Assembly: GCA_016285335.1 (NCBI GenBank)
Contig: JAEEQO010000171.1
Location: 1-6,348, forward strand
Direction: 5' to 3'
Origin: Victivallales bacterium
GTDB lineage: Bacteria; Verrucomicrobiota; Lentisphaeria; Victivallales; UBA1829
DNA length: 6,348 bases
Below, one piece after another: positions 1 to 6,348 of this stretch (positions are counted from its first letter, which is position 1; every line of letters starts with the position of its first letter). The translations under genes and the position numbers were made by a program. Under the pieces are notes generated by a model. It was not told the DNA's origin. It saw nothing but the letters and a program-made list of their open reading frames with translations, and searched no databases.

Positions 1-105
1 CCCGCCGCACATCTGGGGGCGCGACCGCAATGCGATCACGGCCGAGGCGAGCATGAGCGCCGACCCGATGAAAAGAAGGATCGTGTAAAGTCTCCGGTGA
101 TTCAT
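1..105 (-). CDS. N-terminus of a membrane-anchored protein, cut off by the window edge
   Basis: Thirty-five codons are visible, beginning MNHRRLYTILLF and ending RSRPQMCGG at the window edge with no stop. Residues 1-5 are basic, residues 6-26 form one unbroken hydrophobic stretch, and a basic RSR follows, which is the pattern of a signal anchor or an uncleaved signal peptide. The start lies 7 bases after the stop of the M16 peptidase gene and has no recognisable Shine-Dalgarno site, so translational coupling to the peptidase is likely. No family can be assigned from so short a piece. The case for a real gene rests on the hydrophobic segment, the tight spacing in the same direction, and codon use like that of its neighbours (no TTA, CTA or TCA). 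It could also be a chance open frame, since only 105 bases are visible. Confidence 0.55.
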   Translation of the reverse strand, partial: MNHRRLYTILLFIGSALMLASAVIALRSRPQMCGG

Positions 106-112
106 GGCGCGC

Positions 113-3067
113 TCAGTCGTTCGGGAAAATCTCGTCGTTCTTCAGGATGCGGACCTTGCCGTACTTCTTGAGGCCGTCCTGGTCGATCTGCTTCAGGTCG
201 GCGAGGATCAGGATGATGTTCTTCTTTCCGGCGACGCGTTCCTTCGCCTGGGCGATGTACTGGTCCATGCTCATTTTGAGCAGGCCCTCGTAGGCGGTCT
301 TCCGCGATTCTTCCTTCAGGTCGAACTTCTTCATGGTGCGGCGGACGCCGTAGTAGCTTTCCTTCTGGACGCGGATGTTGCGGAACTGGGAAAGCAGGTT
401 CTGGCGGGAGGATTCGAACGCGGCGGCCGCGCCCGTTTCGGGGCTGTTCAGCAGGGCGATGACGCCATCGAGCGAGGTAAAGAGCTTGTCGTGCTGGGTG
501 CCGATCGCGCCGTAGGACATGGAGTAGCCGTTCGGGTCGCGGCCGGGGTTGGAGTAGCCCGCGCCGACCGAATACGCGAGCGCCTGGCGTTCGCGGAGCT
601 CGTTCATGAACGTGCGGGATTCGAGCGTGGAATAGATCTCCTCGAAATCGTAGGGTTTGTCCTTGTATCTTCCGTCGAGGCGGATGACCTCGATCTCGGC
701 CTGCGCCGCGCCGGGGTAGTCCACCACGTAGACCATGTCCTCTTCGGGCTCGACCGCCATGAAGAACTCCGTCTTCGGGAACGTGCCGGGCGCGCCCTTG
801 GGGTCAAACGAACCGGCGAGAAGCTCCTTGACTTCCGCGTCCTTCGCGGGGCCGTAGTACACGACGTCGTGCGTGAACGTGCGCAGGCCGTGGATGCGTT
901 CGATAAGCTTTTCGGGATCAAGCTCGCGCATTTTCGCCACCGGCAGGATGTCGGCGGAATAATTGTTCGGGCCGCCGTAGATCGCATAGCCGGCGGCGGC
1001 GGAAAGCCGGGAGCTCCGGCTCGAACGGCGGTCCGCGCGGCTCTTTTCAACGGCGTCGACGAGCACCTTGTAGGATTCGGCGTCGGCCTTCACGTTCGAA
1101 ATGACGTGGAGGAAGAGCGCGAGCGATTCCTTGAAATTGCGCTGGAGGCCGCTCAGCGTGAAGCCGCAGCGGTCGGTCTCGACGAACGTGCCCATGCGGG
1201 CGGCGAGCTTGAACCATTCCTGGCGGAGCTCCTCGGCGGTGTACTTGTCCGTGCCGAGCTCGTCGATCCAGCCGAGCGCGAGGGCGAGTTCCTTGTCCAT
1301 GCGGGAGCCGACGGGGAACTGGAGGGAGAGCGAGAACCGCTCGTTGATGTCGTTTTCGGAGGTGAAGAGCGTGATGCCGTCGGCGAGCTGCGTGATGTGG
1401 AGGTCCTTCTCGAGGTCGGGATAGACGGGGCCTTTTTCGGGTTCGGTGGGCAGGAGCTCGAAGTTGCGTCCGAACTCGGACAGCTCCTCATGAACGGGCA
1501 CGGGCGTGATCGGGGGCTTCTCCGCCTTCACGATACCCTTCGCCTCGCCCTGGCGCTTGTAGACGATCACGTAGTTGTCGCGGTAATTCTTCTTCGCGAA
1601 CTCGACGATCTGCTCCTTCGTGATCTTCTCCATCGCGTCGATGTCGTTCAGCTGGTCGACCAGCGGCCTGCCCTCGATGAACGCGTTGTTCAGCACGTGG
1701 GCTGCCGTGGAGGCGTCCTCGGAGATCGTGATGAGGGAGAGGCGCTGGTTGTTCACGATGGCGGCGGGCAGCCAGTCGGGGAACTCGCCGCGTTTGAGCT
1801 TTTCGATCTCGCCGAGGATCAGGTCGCGCGTCTCCTCGAGCGTCTTGCCCTGCGCGGGCTCGGCGGCGAAGACATGCAGCAGGTAATCGCGCATGCTGGA
1901 GATGCCGCTGGATTCGGACATGACCTTGCGCGGGAGCTCCAGGTCCAGCTCCATGATGCCGCACAGATTGTTGTTCAGGATGCTGTCCACCATTTCCAGC
2001 ATGACCTCGGTGTCGCGGTCGGCCTCGAACCGGTACGCCAGCTGGATGCTTTCGGAGTCGGGGCCGACGACTTCCGCAGTGCGGACGGATTCGATGGGCT
2101 CCTCGCGGCGGACGCGTCCGCCTTCGCCAAGCGCCTTCCGTGCGGCAAGCTGCTTGTCCGTGTCGGTGCGGAACACGCCGAAATACTTGCGGACGGACCG
2201 CATGGCGGCTTCGTAGTCGAGATCGCCGGCGAGGATGATCGCCATGTTCGCGGGCTGATAATACTCGAAGAAGAAAAGCGAGATGTCGCTCATGGACGGG
2301 CTCTTCAGGTGTTCCGGCAGGCCGAGGATGTCGCGTCCGTAGGGATGCGTCAGGAAGAGTTGCTTGCGGAGCGCGTCGGAGGCGCGGCGTCCGTCGTTGT
2401 TCTGGGAGCGGTTGAACTCCTCGTAGACAGCCTCGAGTTCGGTGTGGAATCTGCGGAGCGCGATGGAGGAGAAGCGGACGGACTCGAGGTAGAGGTACTT
2501 GTCGAGCGCGTTCGCCGGGATGTTGTTGATGTAGACGGTCTCGTCGTAGCCGGTCCAGGCGTTGGTATCGGTGGCGCCGAGGCCGCGCACGAGCGTCCAG
2601 TATTCGTCATTGGAATACTTCGCCGCCTCGCCGGAGACCTTGTCGATCTCTTTGTAGACGGCCTTGCGGAATTCCTCGTCGGTCGAGCTCCGGTACAGGT
2701 CGAAGAGTTCCGCGAGCCTTTCGAGCAGCGGGGCCTCCTTTTCCCAGTCCAGCGACGCCAGCGTGCCGTTGCCCTTGAACATCATGTGTTCGAAATAGTG
2801 GGCGAGGCCGGTGGAAGCGTCGGGATCGTCGGCGCCGCCCGCGCGGACGGAGATCAGCGAGGTGATGCGGGGCTCGACGGTGTTGCGGGACAGGAAGACC
2901 TTCAGGCCGTTCTCAAGCACGTAGGTGCGCGTCGAGAACGGATCGTCGGGGATGTATTCGTAGGGGAACCCGTCTTTGTCGACGGCCTGTTTGGTCTCCC
3001 AGGCTCCGCAGAGGAACGGCAGGGCGGCCAGTAAAAAGAACAGCAGACAGCAAATGGATTTACGCAT
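113..3067 (-). CDS. Secreted M16 (insulinase/pitrilysin family) zinc metallopeptidase, full-length two-half form
   Basis: This 984-residue protein is an M16 peptidase, a clamshell zinc enzyme that degrades peptides inside a closed chamber. A Sec signal peptide covers about residues 1-22 (RK, then a hydrophobic core, probable cut after CGA). The inverted zinc motif HYFEH is at 90-94: H90 and H94 bind zinc and E93 is the catalytic base. The third ligand is probably E217 in ELEAVYEEF, with E210 matching the conserved upstream glutamate. The H94-E217 gap of 123 residues is longer than in pitrilysin (77) because of an inserted segment after GTLDWEKE-like sequence, which from memory is typical of one bacterial M16 subfamily. 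The second half (about 550-960) is catalytically dead: the aligned motif reads WIDEL (600-604), with both histidines lost. It keeps the substrate-binding signature ELRERQALAYSVGAGYS near 823-839. AAGGA sits 8 bases before the ATG. C20 is not in a lipobox, so this is probably a soluble periplasmic protein. It lies 84 bases after the AsmA-like gene. Confidence 0.93.
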   Translation of the reverse strand: MRKSICCLLFFLLAALPFLCGAWETKQAVDKDGFPYEYIPDDPFSTRTYVLENGLKVFLSRNTVEPRITSLISVRAGGADDPDASTGLAHYFEHMMFKGNGTLASLDWEKEAPLLERLAELFDLYRSSTDEEFRKAVYKEIDKVSGEAAKYSNDEYWTLVRGLGATDTNAWTGYDETVYINNIPANALDKYLYLESVRFSSIALRRFHTELEAVYEEFNRSQNNDGRRASDALRKQLFLTHPYGRDILGLPEHLKSPSMSDISLFFFEYYQPANMAIILAGDLDYEAAMRSVRKYFGVFRTDTDKQLAARKALGEGGRVRREEPIESVRTAEVVGPDSESIQLAYRFEADRDTEVMLEMVDSILNNNLCGIMELDLELPRKVMSESSGISSMRDYLLHVFAAEPAQGKTLEETRDLILGEIEKLKRGEFPDWLPAAIVNNQRLSLITISEDASTAAHVLNNAFIEGRPLVDQLNDIDAMEKITKEQIVEFAKKNYRDNYVIVYKRQGEAKGIVKAEKPPITPVPVHEELSEFGRNFELLPTEPEKGPVYPDLEKDLHITQLADGITLFTSENDINERFSLSLQFPVGSRMDKELALALGWIDELGTDKYTAEELRQEWFKLAARMGTFVETDRCGFTLSGLQRNFKESLALFLHVISNVKADAESYKVLVDAVEKSRADRRSSRSSRLSAAAGYAIYGGPNNYSADILPVAKMRELDPEKLIERIHGLRTFTHDVVYYGPAKDAEVKELLAGSFDPKGAPGTFPKTEFFMAVEPEEDMVYVVDYPGAAQAEIEVIRLDGRYKDKPYDFEEIYSTLESRTFMNELRERQALAYSVGAGYSNPGRDPNGYSMSYGAIGTQHDKLFTSLDGVIALLNSPETGAAAAFESSRQNLLSQFRNIRVQKESYYGVRRTMKKFDLKEESRKTAYEGLLKMSMDQYIAQAKERVAGKKNIILILADLKQIDQDGLKKYGKVRILKNDEIFPND

Positions 3068-3151
3068 GAGCGTTTTCCTTTCTTCCCTGCCGTTCTGGAG
3101 CTCGGACGCGGACAGGCGGGTTCAATGAATATGTCGAGATCGGTCGTCGGC

Positions 3152-3982
3152 TTACTTGTTGTCGTCCTTGCTGCCGCCGAAGAGCCCCTTGATGGCTCCG
3201 GTCGCAGCATCGACGGCTCCGGACGCGGCATCGACCGCGGCTGCGGCAGCGCCCGCGGCGGCATCGGCAGTGGCATCGCCGATCACGGAGGCTGCTTCGG
3301 TCACGGAACCGCCCGCGCTCTTGATGGCGGTGGTCACGATCGCACCGAGAATGCGGAGCGTGAGGCCGACGGGCGTGATGCCTTCCTCACCCTCGCCGAG
3401 CGGGCCCATCGGATCGATGGAGACGTGGATCGGGAGACCGGCGACCGCGCCTTTTGCCTGAACGGTGATGCCGACATTTTCAAGTTCGATCTTGTCGACC
3501 TGAAGCGTCTGCTCCTTCTTCTCCTTGCCGCTGTCCTTGTCTTCCTTCTCCTCTGCCTTCTCCTTCGATTCGAGCTTCTTCACGTTTTCGAGGATCTCCT
3601 GCAGGTTGCTGTTGATGACAGTCGTTTCATACACGACGTCGACTTCCTTCAGGGTCAGGTCTTCGACGTGGATCTTGTCACCGAAGACGGATCCGACCTT
3701 GATATCGGCCACGATGTCGCCGAGCTTGATCGCGTAGTCGGAGGAGTAGGATTCGGACGGGTTGTCGATGATCAGGTTCGTGATCTCCACGCGGCCGTTG
3801 AACGGCTCGATGTGGATGCGTTCCACGGAGGCATTGGTGCCGAGGACCAGCGGCGCACCCTTTTCCAGCGCATTCTTCGCGATCGGGTCGATCAGGATGA
3901 TGACGACGGCGACGAGCACGACCAGGAGGATGAGGATGCAGAGGACGATCTTGATGAGCAGGCCGGTTTTCTTTTTGGACAT
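3152..3982 (-). CDS. Single-span AsmA-like (DUF748-like) envelope protein with alanine-rich tail
   Basis: This 276-residue protein has a short basic N-terminus (KKK at 3-5) and one membrane span at about 7-31, so the rest should lie in the periplasm. Residues 42-135 resemble the AsmA/DUF748 type of repeat: VLGTNASVERIHIEP, then GRVEITNLIIDNP, then a repeating pattern of alternating hydrophobic residues and the phrase NLQEILENV. A strongly charged lysine/glutamate linker follows (about 134-157), then a second beta-like stretch (158-190), a hydrophobic helix (204-220) and an alanine/glycine/aspartate-rich tail (226-264) with the heptads VDAASGA and VDAATGA, ending GLFGGSKDDNK. Large AsmA-like proteins help move or organise envelope lipids, but this one is far shorter and its role is unknown, so I assign only the architecture. 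AAGGAG (3991-3996) lies 8 bases ahead of the ATG. It stands 98 bases after the rpmB terminator with no convincing promoter of its own, and no terminator separates it from the M16 gene. Confidence 0.8.
   Translation of the reverse strand: MSKKKTGLLIKIVLCILILLVVLVAVVIILIDPIAKNALEKGAPLVLGTNASVERIHIEPFNGRVEITNLIIDNPSESYSSDYAIKLGDIVADIKVGSVFGDKIHVEDLTLKEVDVVYETTVINSNLQEILENVKKLESKEKAEEKEDKDSGKEKKEQTLQVDKIELENVGITVQAKGAVAGLPIHVSIDPMGPLGEGEEGITPVGLTLRILGAIVTTAIKSAGGSVTEAASVIGDATADAAAGAAAAAVDAASGAVDAATGAIKGLFGGSKDDNK
3194..3235 (-). repeat. Two-copy 21-base tandem repeat in the alanine-rich tail
   Basis: Positions 3194-3214 and 3215-3235 are adjacent 21-base units that agree at 19 of 21 positions (they differ at unit positions 9 and 13). 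The unit length is a multiple of three, so each copy adds seven residues (VDAATGA and VDAASGA) to the C-terminal tail of the AsmA-like protein. The seven-residue period suits an amphipathic helix and suggests recent growth by in-frame duplication. Confidence 0.8.
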
Positions 3983-4079
3983 GGTGGGTTCTCCTTACGG
4001 TTGGGGAGCGGACGGAGCATTGTTCAAAGCCCCGGTCCGGACAAAATGGGAAGTGTGGACGTAGTTCGGTTTCGGATTT

Positions 4080-4122
4080 AAAAAACAAAACCGCTCCGGG
4101 GCGCAGCTTGCGTCCGAAGCGG
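4080..4122 (-). terminator. Intrinsic terminator of rpmB
   Basis: On the minus strand a 9-pair outer stem (CCGCTTCGG with CCGGAGCGG read with one G-U pair), a small internal loop and a 3-pair inner stem (CGC/GCG) close a loop of about five bases, and are followed directly by TTTTGTTTTTT. It begins 48 bases after the rpmB stop. The long GC-rich stem plus T-run is a textbook rho-independent terminator and is the strongest one in the window. On the plus strand the run of A lies on the 5' side, so it does not work in that direction. Confidence 0.9.
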
Positions 4123-4170
4123 CTTCAGCGTACGGTCCTGGCAAAAGCCATGAAAGCGCGGGGAAATTCC

Positions 4171-4401
4171 TCACACGGCCTTCTGGACTTTTCCGCTCCG
4201 GATGCAAGCCGTGCAGACTTTTTTCCGGACAGTGTTGCCGTTTTCGACCACGCGGATGGTCTGGATATTGGGGGTGAAGGTGCGCGTGGTGTTTTTCACG
4301 ACGTGCATACCGATGCCGCCTTTTTTCTTGGCCAGACCGCGGCGGATGATGTGTCCGCCCTGGACTTTGTGCTTTCCGCAAATTTCGCAGACGTTGCTCA
4401 T
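4171..4401 (-). CDS. rpmB: 50S ribosomal protein L28, zinc-binding form
   Basis: The protein has 76 residues, starts MSNVCEICGK and ends SGKVQKAV, normal for L28, a small basic protein of the large ribosomal subunit that binds 23S rRNA. Recognisable family sequence includes GGHIIRRGLAKKKGGIG (15-31) and the RTFTPNIQTIRV stretch (40-51). Two CxxC pairs, C5/C8 and C63/C66, mark the zinc-ribbon (C+) form. The start at 4401 is chosen because GGAGGA stands 7 bases upstream and because the protein then matches the family; an in-frame TTG at 4494 would add 31 residues but it is the -35 box of the likely promoter. The gene has its own promoters upstream and a strong terminator downstream, so it is probably transcribed alone. 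It often pairs with rpmG (L33) in other bacteria, but no L33 gene is present here. Confidence 0.95.
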   Translation of the reverse strand: MSNVCEICGKHKVQGGHIIRRGLAKKKGGIGMHVVKNTTRTFTPNIQTIRVVENGNTVRKKVCTACIRSGKVQKAV

Positions 4402-4408
4402 GATGGGT

Positions 4409-4414
4409 TCCTCC
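4409..4414 (-). promoter_or_regulatory. Shine-Dalgarno site of rpmB
   Basis: GGAGGA on the minus strand, 7 bases before the ATG at 4401. It is the best ribosome-binding site in the window and decides the L28 start against the upstream in-frame TTG at 4494. Confidence 0.85.
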
Positions 4415-4426
4415 GAGCTGTATTTG

Positions 4427-4455
4427 AGTATTGATATTGTATGTTTTTTTGACAA
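4427..4455 (-). promoter_or_regulatory. Possible second rpmB promoter (P2)
   Basis: On the minus strand TTGTCA (4450-4455, five of six) is separated by exactly 17 bases from AATACT (4427-4432, four of six). A start near 4420 would leave a leader of about 19 bases carrying only the Shine-Dalgarno site. It is weaker than P1 and may be chance in AT-rich DNA; if real, rpmB has tandem promoters. Confidence 0.35.
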
Positions 4456-4464
4456 TCGCAAAAT

Positions 4465-4494
4465 ATAATATACACCCTTTTCCGCCGTTTTCAA
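4465..4494 (-). promoter_or_regulatory. Probable main rpmB promoter (P1)
   Basis: On the minus strand TTGAAA (4489-4494, five of six consensus bases) is followed either by TATATT (4467-4472) at a 16-base spacing or by TATTAT (4465-4470) at 18 bases; each matches the -10 consensus at five of six positions. Transcription would begin near 4458, giving a leader of roughly 57 bases. The block lies in the only AT-rich stretch of the window and directly below the phased A-tracts. Confidence 0.65.
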
Positions 4495-4530
4495 GCCGTT
4501 TTCACGTTTTTTCGGGCTTTTGACCGCTTT
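4478..4530 (-). promoter_or_regulatory. Six helically phased A-tracts upstream of the rpmB promoter
   Basis: Runs of three to six A on the minus strand lie at 4478-4481, 4488-4491, 4499-4502, 4507-4512, 4518-4521 and 4528-4530. Their centres are 10, 11, 9, 10 and 9.5 bases apart, which is one helical turn each, so the bends should add up to a curved segment. The four upstream tracts fall at about -40 to -71 relative to the P1 start, the place where UP elements and curved DNA strengthen ribosomal promoters. The role in transcription is inferred. Confidence 0.55.
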
Positions 4531-4535
4531 CCGGC

Positions 4536-4608
4536 GATCGTCCGCCCGGCGGCGCCGATCCTTCTGCCGTTGACGGCGGCAAACGGCGACCGGCTTTCTC
4601 CCGGCCGT
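4536..4608 (-). terminator. Hairpin cluster after the epimerase gene, possible weak terminator
   Basis: Three inverted repeats follow the epimerase stop on the minus strand: 4583-4608 (five plus three pairs with a 3-base bulge and the loop GAGAAAG, followed by TTT), 4566-4577 (GCCG/CGGC around a 4-base loop), and 4536-4560 (GATCG/CGATC outside, CCGC/GCGG inside). None has a proper T-run, so this is at best a weak or rho-assisted stop, or a structure protecting the 3' end of the polysaccharide-gene transcript. Chance hairpins are common in such GC-rich DNA. Confidence 0.3.
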
Positions 4609-4620
4609 CCTTCTTTCATT

Positions 4621-5601
4621 TCACAAATTTTCGAAGTACCATCTGGTCGCGGCCTTCAGCCCCTGTTTCACATTGAATTCCGGAGCGTAGCCGAGAAGTG
4701 TTTTCGCTTTGTCGATGCAGGCGAGACTGTGCGGGATATCTCCCGCGCGAATCGGACCGTGTTTCGCCTCCACTTTGCCGATTTCCGCATCGAACTCGCT
4801 CAAATCGTCCCGGAGATAAGCGAAAAGCTCGTTCAGTGTGGTGCGTTCGCCGAACGCGACATTGTAGACCTGGTTGACGGCTTCCGGCCTGTCCGCCAGC
4901 AACGCCAGCTGGTTGGCCTGGACCACATTGTCCACATAGGTGAAATCCCGGCTGTAGGAACCGTCCCCGTTGATGACCGGGCTTTCGTGCTTCATCAGGC
5001 TCAGGACAAACTTCGGGATCACGGCCGCGTAGGCGCCGAACGGATCCTGGCGGCGGCCGAAAACATTGAAATACCGCAACCCGACGGTATCAATGCCGTA
5101 AAGGTCATGGAAATTGCCCGCGAAAAGCTCGTCGACATATTTCGTGATCGCATACGGCGAAAGCGGTTTGCCGATCGCGTCCTCGACTTTCGGAAGCGTT
5201 TTGCTGTCTCCGTAGGTGGAACTGCTGGCGGCGTACACAAAGCGTTTGACCTTGGCTTCCTGCGCCGCATACAGCATATTCACGAAGCCGAGGATGTTCA
5301 CGGCCGTGGAAGCCATCGGGTCCCTGATCGAACGGGGGACGCTGCAGAGTGCCGCTTCATGGAGAACATATTCGGCTCCGTCAACGGCTTTCCGGCAGTC
5401 CTCGATATTGCGGATGTCGCCGACGATCATCCTGAACTTTTTGCTGCTGACGAAGGGAACAAGATTGGTCATCTTCCCGGTGGAGAAATTATCGAGCACC
5501 GTGACCTCGTTGCCCTGGGCAAGCAACGCTTCCACGAGGTTGGAGCCGATGAAGCCGGCGCCGCCGGTGACCAGGATTTTCGAATCAGTGACCTTTTTCA
5601 T
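4621..5601 (-). CDS. tviC: UDP-N-acetylhexosamine 4-epimerase, TviC/WbpP type (extended SDR)
   Basis: The 326-residue protein is an NAD-dependent extended short-chain dehydrogenase that inverts C4 of a UDP-sugar. The Rossmann motif TGGAGFIG lies at 12-19 (G13, G16, G19), the acidic NAD-ribose contact is near D37 (VTVLDNFSTG), and the catalytic set is S126-S128 (AASSSTYGD) with Y150 and K154 of YAITK. The phrases SVPRSIRDP (87-95), GLRYFNVFGRRQDP (174-187), AYAAVIPKF (200-208) and GERTTLNEL (251-259) match WbpP of Pseudomonas and TviC of Salmonella as I recall them; these act on N-acetylated sugars. Length fits the family (about 340). It follows the dehydrogenase gene by 39 bases, so the pair should yield UDP-GalNAcA for a surface polysaccharide. 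WbpP works on UDP-GlcNAc before oxidation and TviC on UDP-GlcNAcA after it; sequence alone does not settle the order. The ATG at 5601 is the only ATG after the preceding stop and lacks a Shine-Dalgarno site. Confidence 0.9.
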   Translation of the reverse strand: MKKVTDSKILVTGGAGFIGSNLVEALLAQGNEVTVLDNFSTGKMTNLVPFVSSKKFRMIVGDIRNIEDCRKAVDGAEYVLHEAALCSVPRSIRDPMASTAVNILGFVNMLYAAQEAKVKRFVYAASSSTYGDSKTLPKVEDAIGKPLSPYAITKYVDELFAGNFHDLYGIDTVGLRYFNVFGRRQDPFGAYAAVIPKFVLSLMKHESPVINGDGSYSRDFTYVDNVVQANQLALLADRPEAVNQVYNVAFGERTTLNELFAYLRDDLSEFDAEIGKVEAKHGPIRAGDIPHSLACIDKAKTLLGYAPEFNVKQGLKAATRWYFENL

Positions 5602-5640
5602 CTTAACGAATGATCGGATATGTTTGGAAAAAAACGCGAA

Positions 5641-6348
<708 letters not shown>

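Noticed and set aside
104..3034. A 976-codon open frame on the plus strand, nearly as long as the M16 gene.
   Set aside because: It is in exact codon register with the M16 gene, so it stays open only because that gene lacks TTA, CTA and TCA codons. Its translation is a low-complexity mix rich in R, V, E, D and G with no known motif, while the minus-strand protein has a signal peptide, zinc ligands and conserved motifs.
3002..3067. The M16 peptidase as a lipoprotein with C20 as the lipid-bearing residue.
   Set aside because: The residues before C20 (PFL) do not form a lipobox, which needs a small residue such as G, A or S at -1.
3068..3151. A terminator or promoter between the AsmA-like and M16 genes.
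   Set aside because: Only a 4-pair CCTG/CAGG repeat with a long loop and no T-run is present, and no -35/-10 pair at good spacing; the gap shows only the peptidase Shine-Dalgarno site at 3076-3080.
3983..4079. A promoter for the AsmA-like gene after the rpmB terminator.
   Set aside because: The best pair (TTTTGT, 16 bases, AACAAT) is poor on both boxes, so I do not list it; a non-standard sigma factor or partial read-through remains possible.
3125..4081. Plus-strand open frame of 318 codons opposite the AsmA-like gene.
   Set aside because: Again in register with the opposite gene, crosses the rpmB terminator side of the intergenic region, and has no recognisable domain or ribosome-binding site.
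4402..4494. A longer L28 starting from TTG at 4494.
   Set aside because: The added 31 residues match nothing in L28, the TTG is the -35 box of the best promoter, and a good GGAGGA stands ahead of the ATG at 4401.
4570..5613. Plus-strand open frame of 347 codons opposite the epimerase gene.
   Set aside because: In register with the epimerase gene and explained by the same codon bias; the minus strand encodes an unmistakable SDR enzyme.

Overview
The window carries six genes, all on the minus strand, and all regions between genes are short (the longest is 219 bases). Coding sequence is GC-rich and four of the five visible stop codons are TGA with the standard code. The zinc-type L28, the M16 peptidase subfamily, the small AsmA-like protein and the GC-rich composition would fit a Gram-negative bacterium, perhaps of the Planctomycetes-Verrucomicrobia-Lentisphaerae group, but that placement is a guess from overall feel and not from a marker I can prove.

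Read in the direction of transcription (from high to low coordinates) there are three blocks. (1) 6348-4621: the C-terminal 235 codons of a TviB/WbpO-type UDP-N-acetylhexosamine 6-dehydrogenase, then a complete TviC/WbpP-type 4-epimerase, 39 bases apart. Together they supply UDP-GalNAcA (or a close relative) for a surface polysaccharide. (2) 4530-4080: a self-contained unit for ribosomal protein L28 (rpmB), with six helically phased A-tracts, one or two promoters, a strong Shine-Dalgarno site and a clear intrinsic terminator. (3) 3982-1: an envelope cluster made of a single-span AsmA-like protein with an alanine-rich tail, a complete secreted two-half M16 zinc metallopeptidase, and the first 35 codons of a membrane-anchored protein starting 7 bases after the peptidase stop.

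I see no mobile element, CRISPR array, tRNA or rRNA. Nothing in the window amounts to a demonstrably new multi-gene system. The signals most worth following are the phased A-tracts ahead of rpmB, the near-total absence of the codons TTA, CTA and TCA from all genes (which creates very long false antisense reading frames), and the AsmA-like/M16/membrane-protein cluster, whose joint function is unknown to me.
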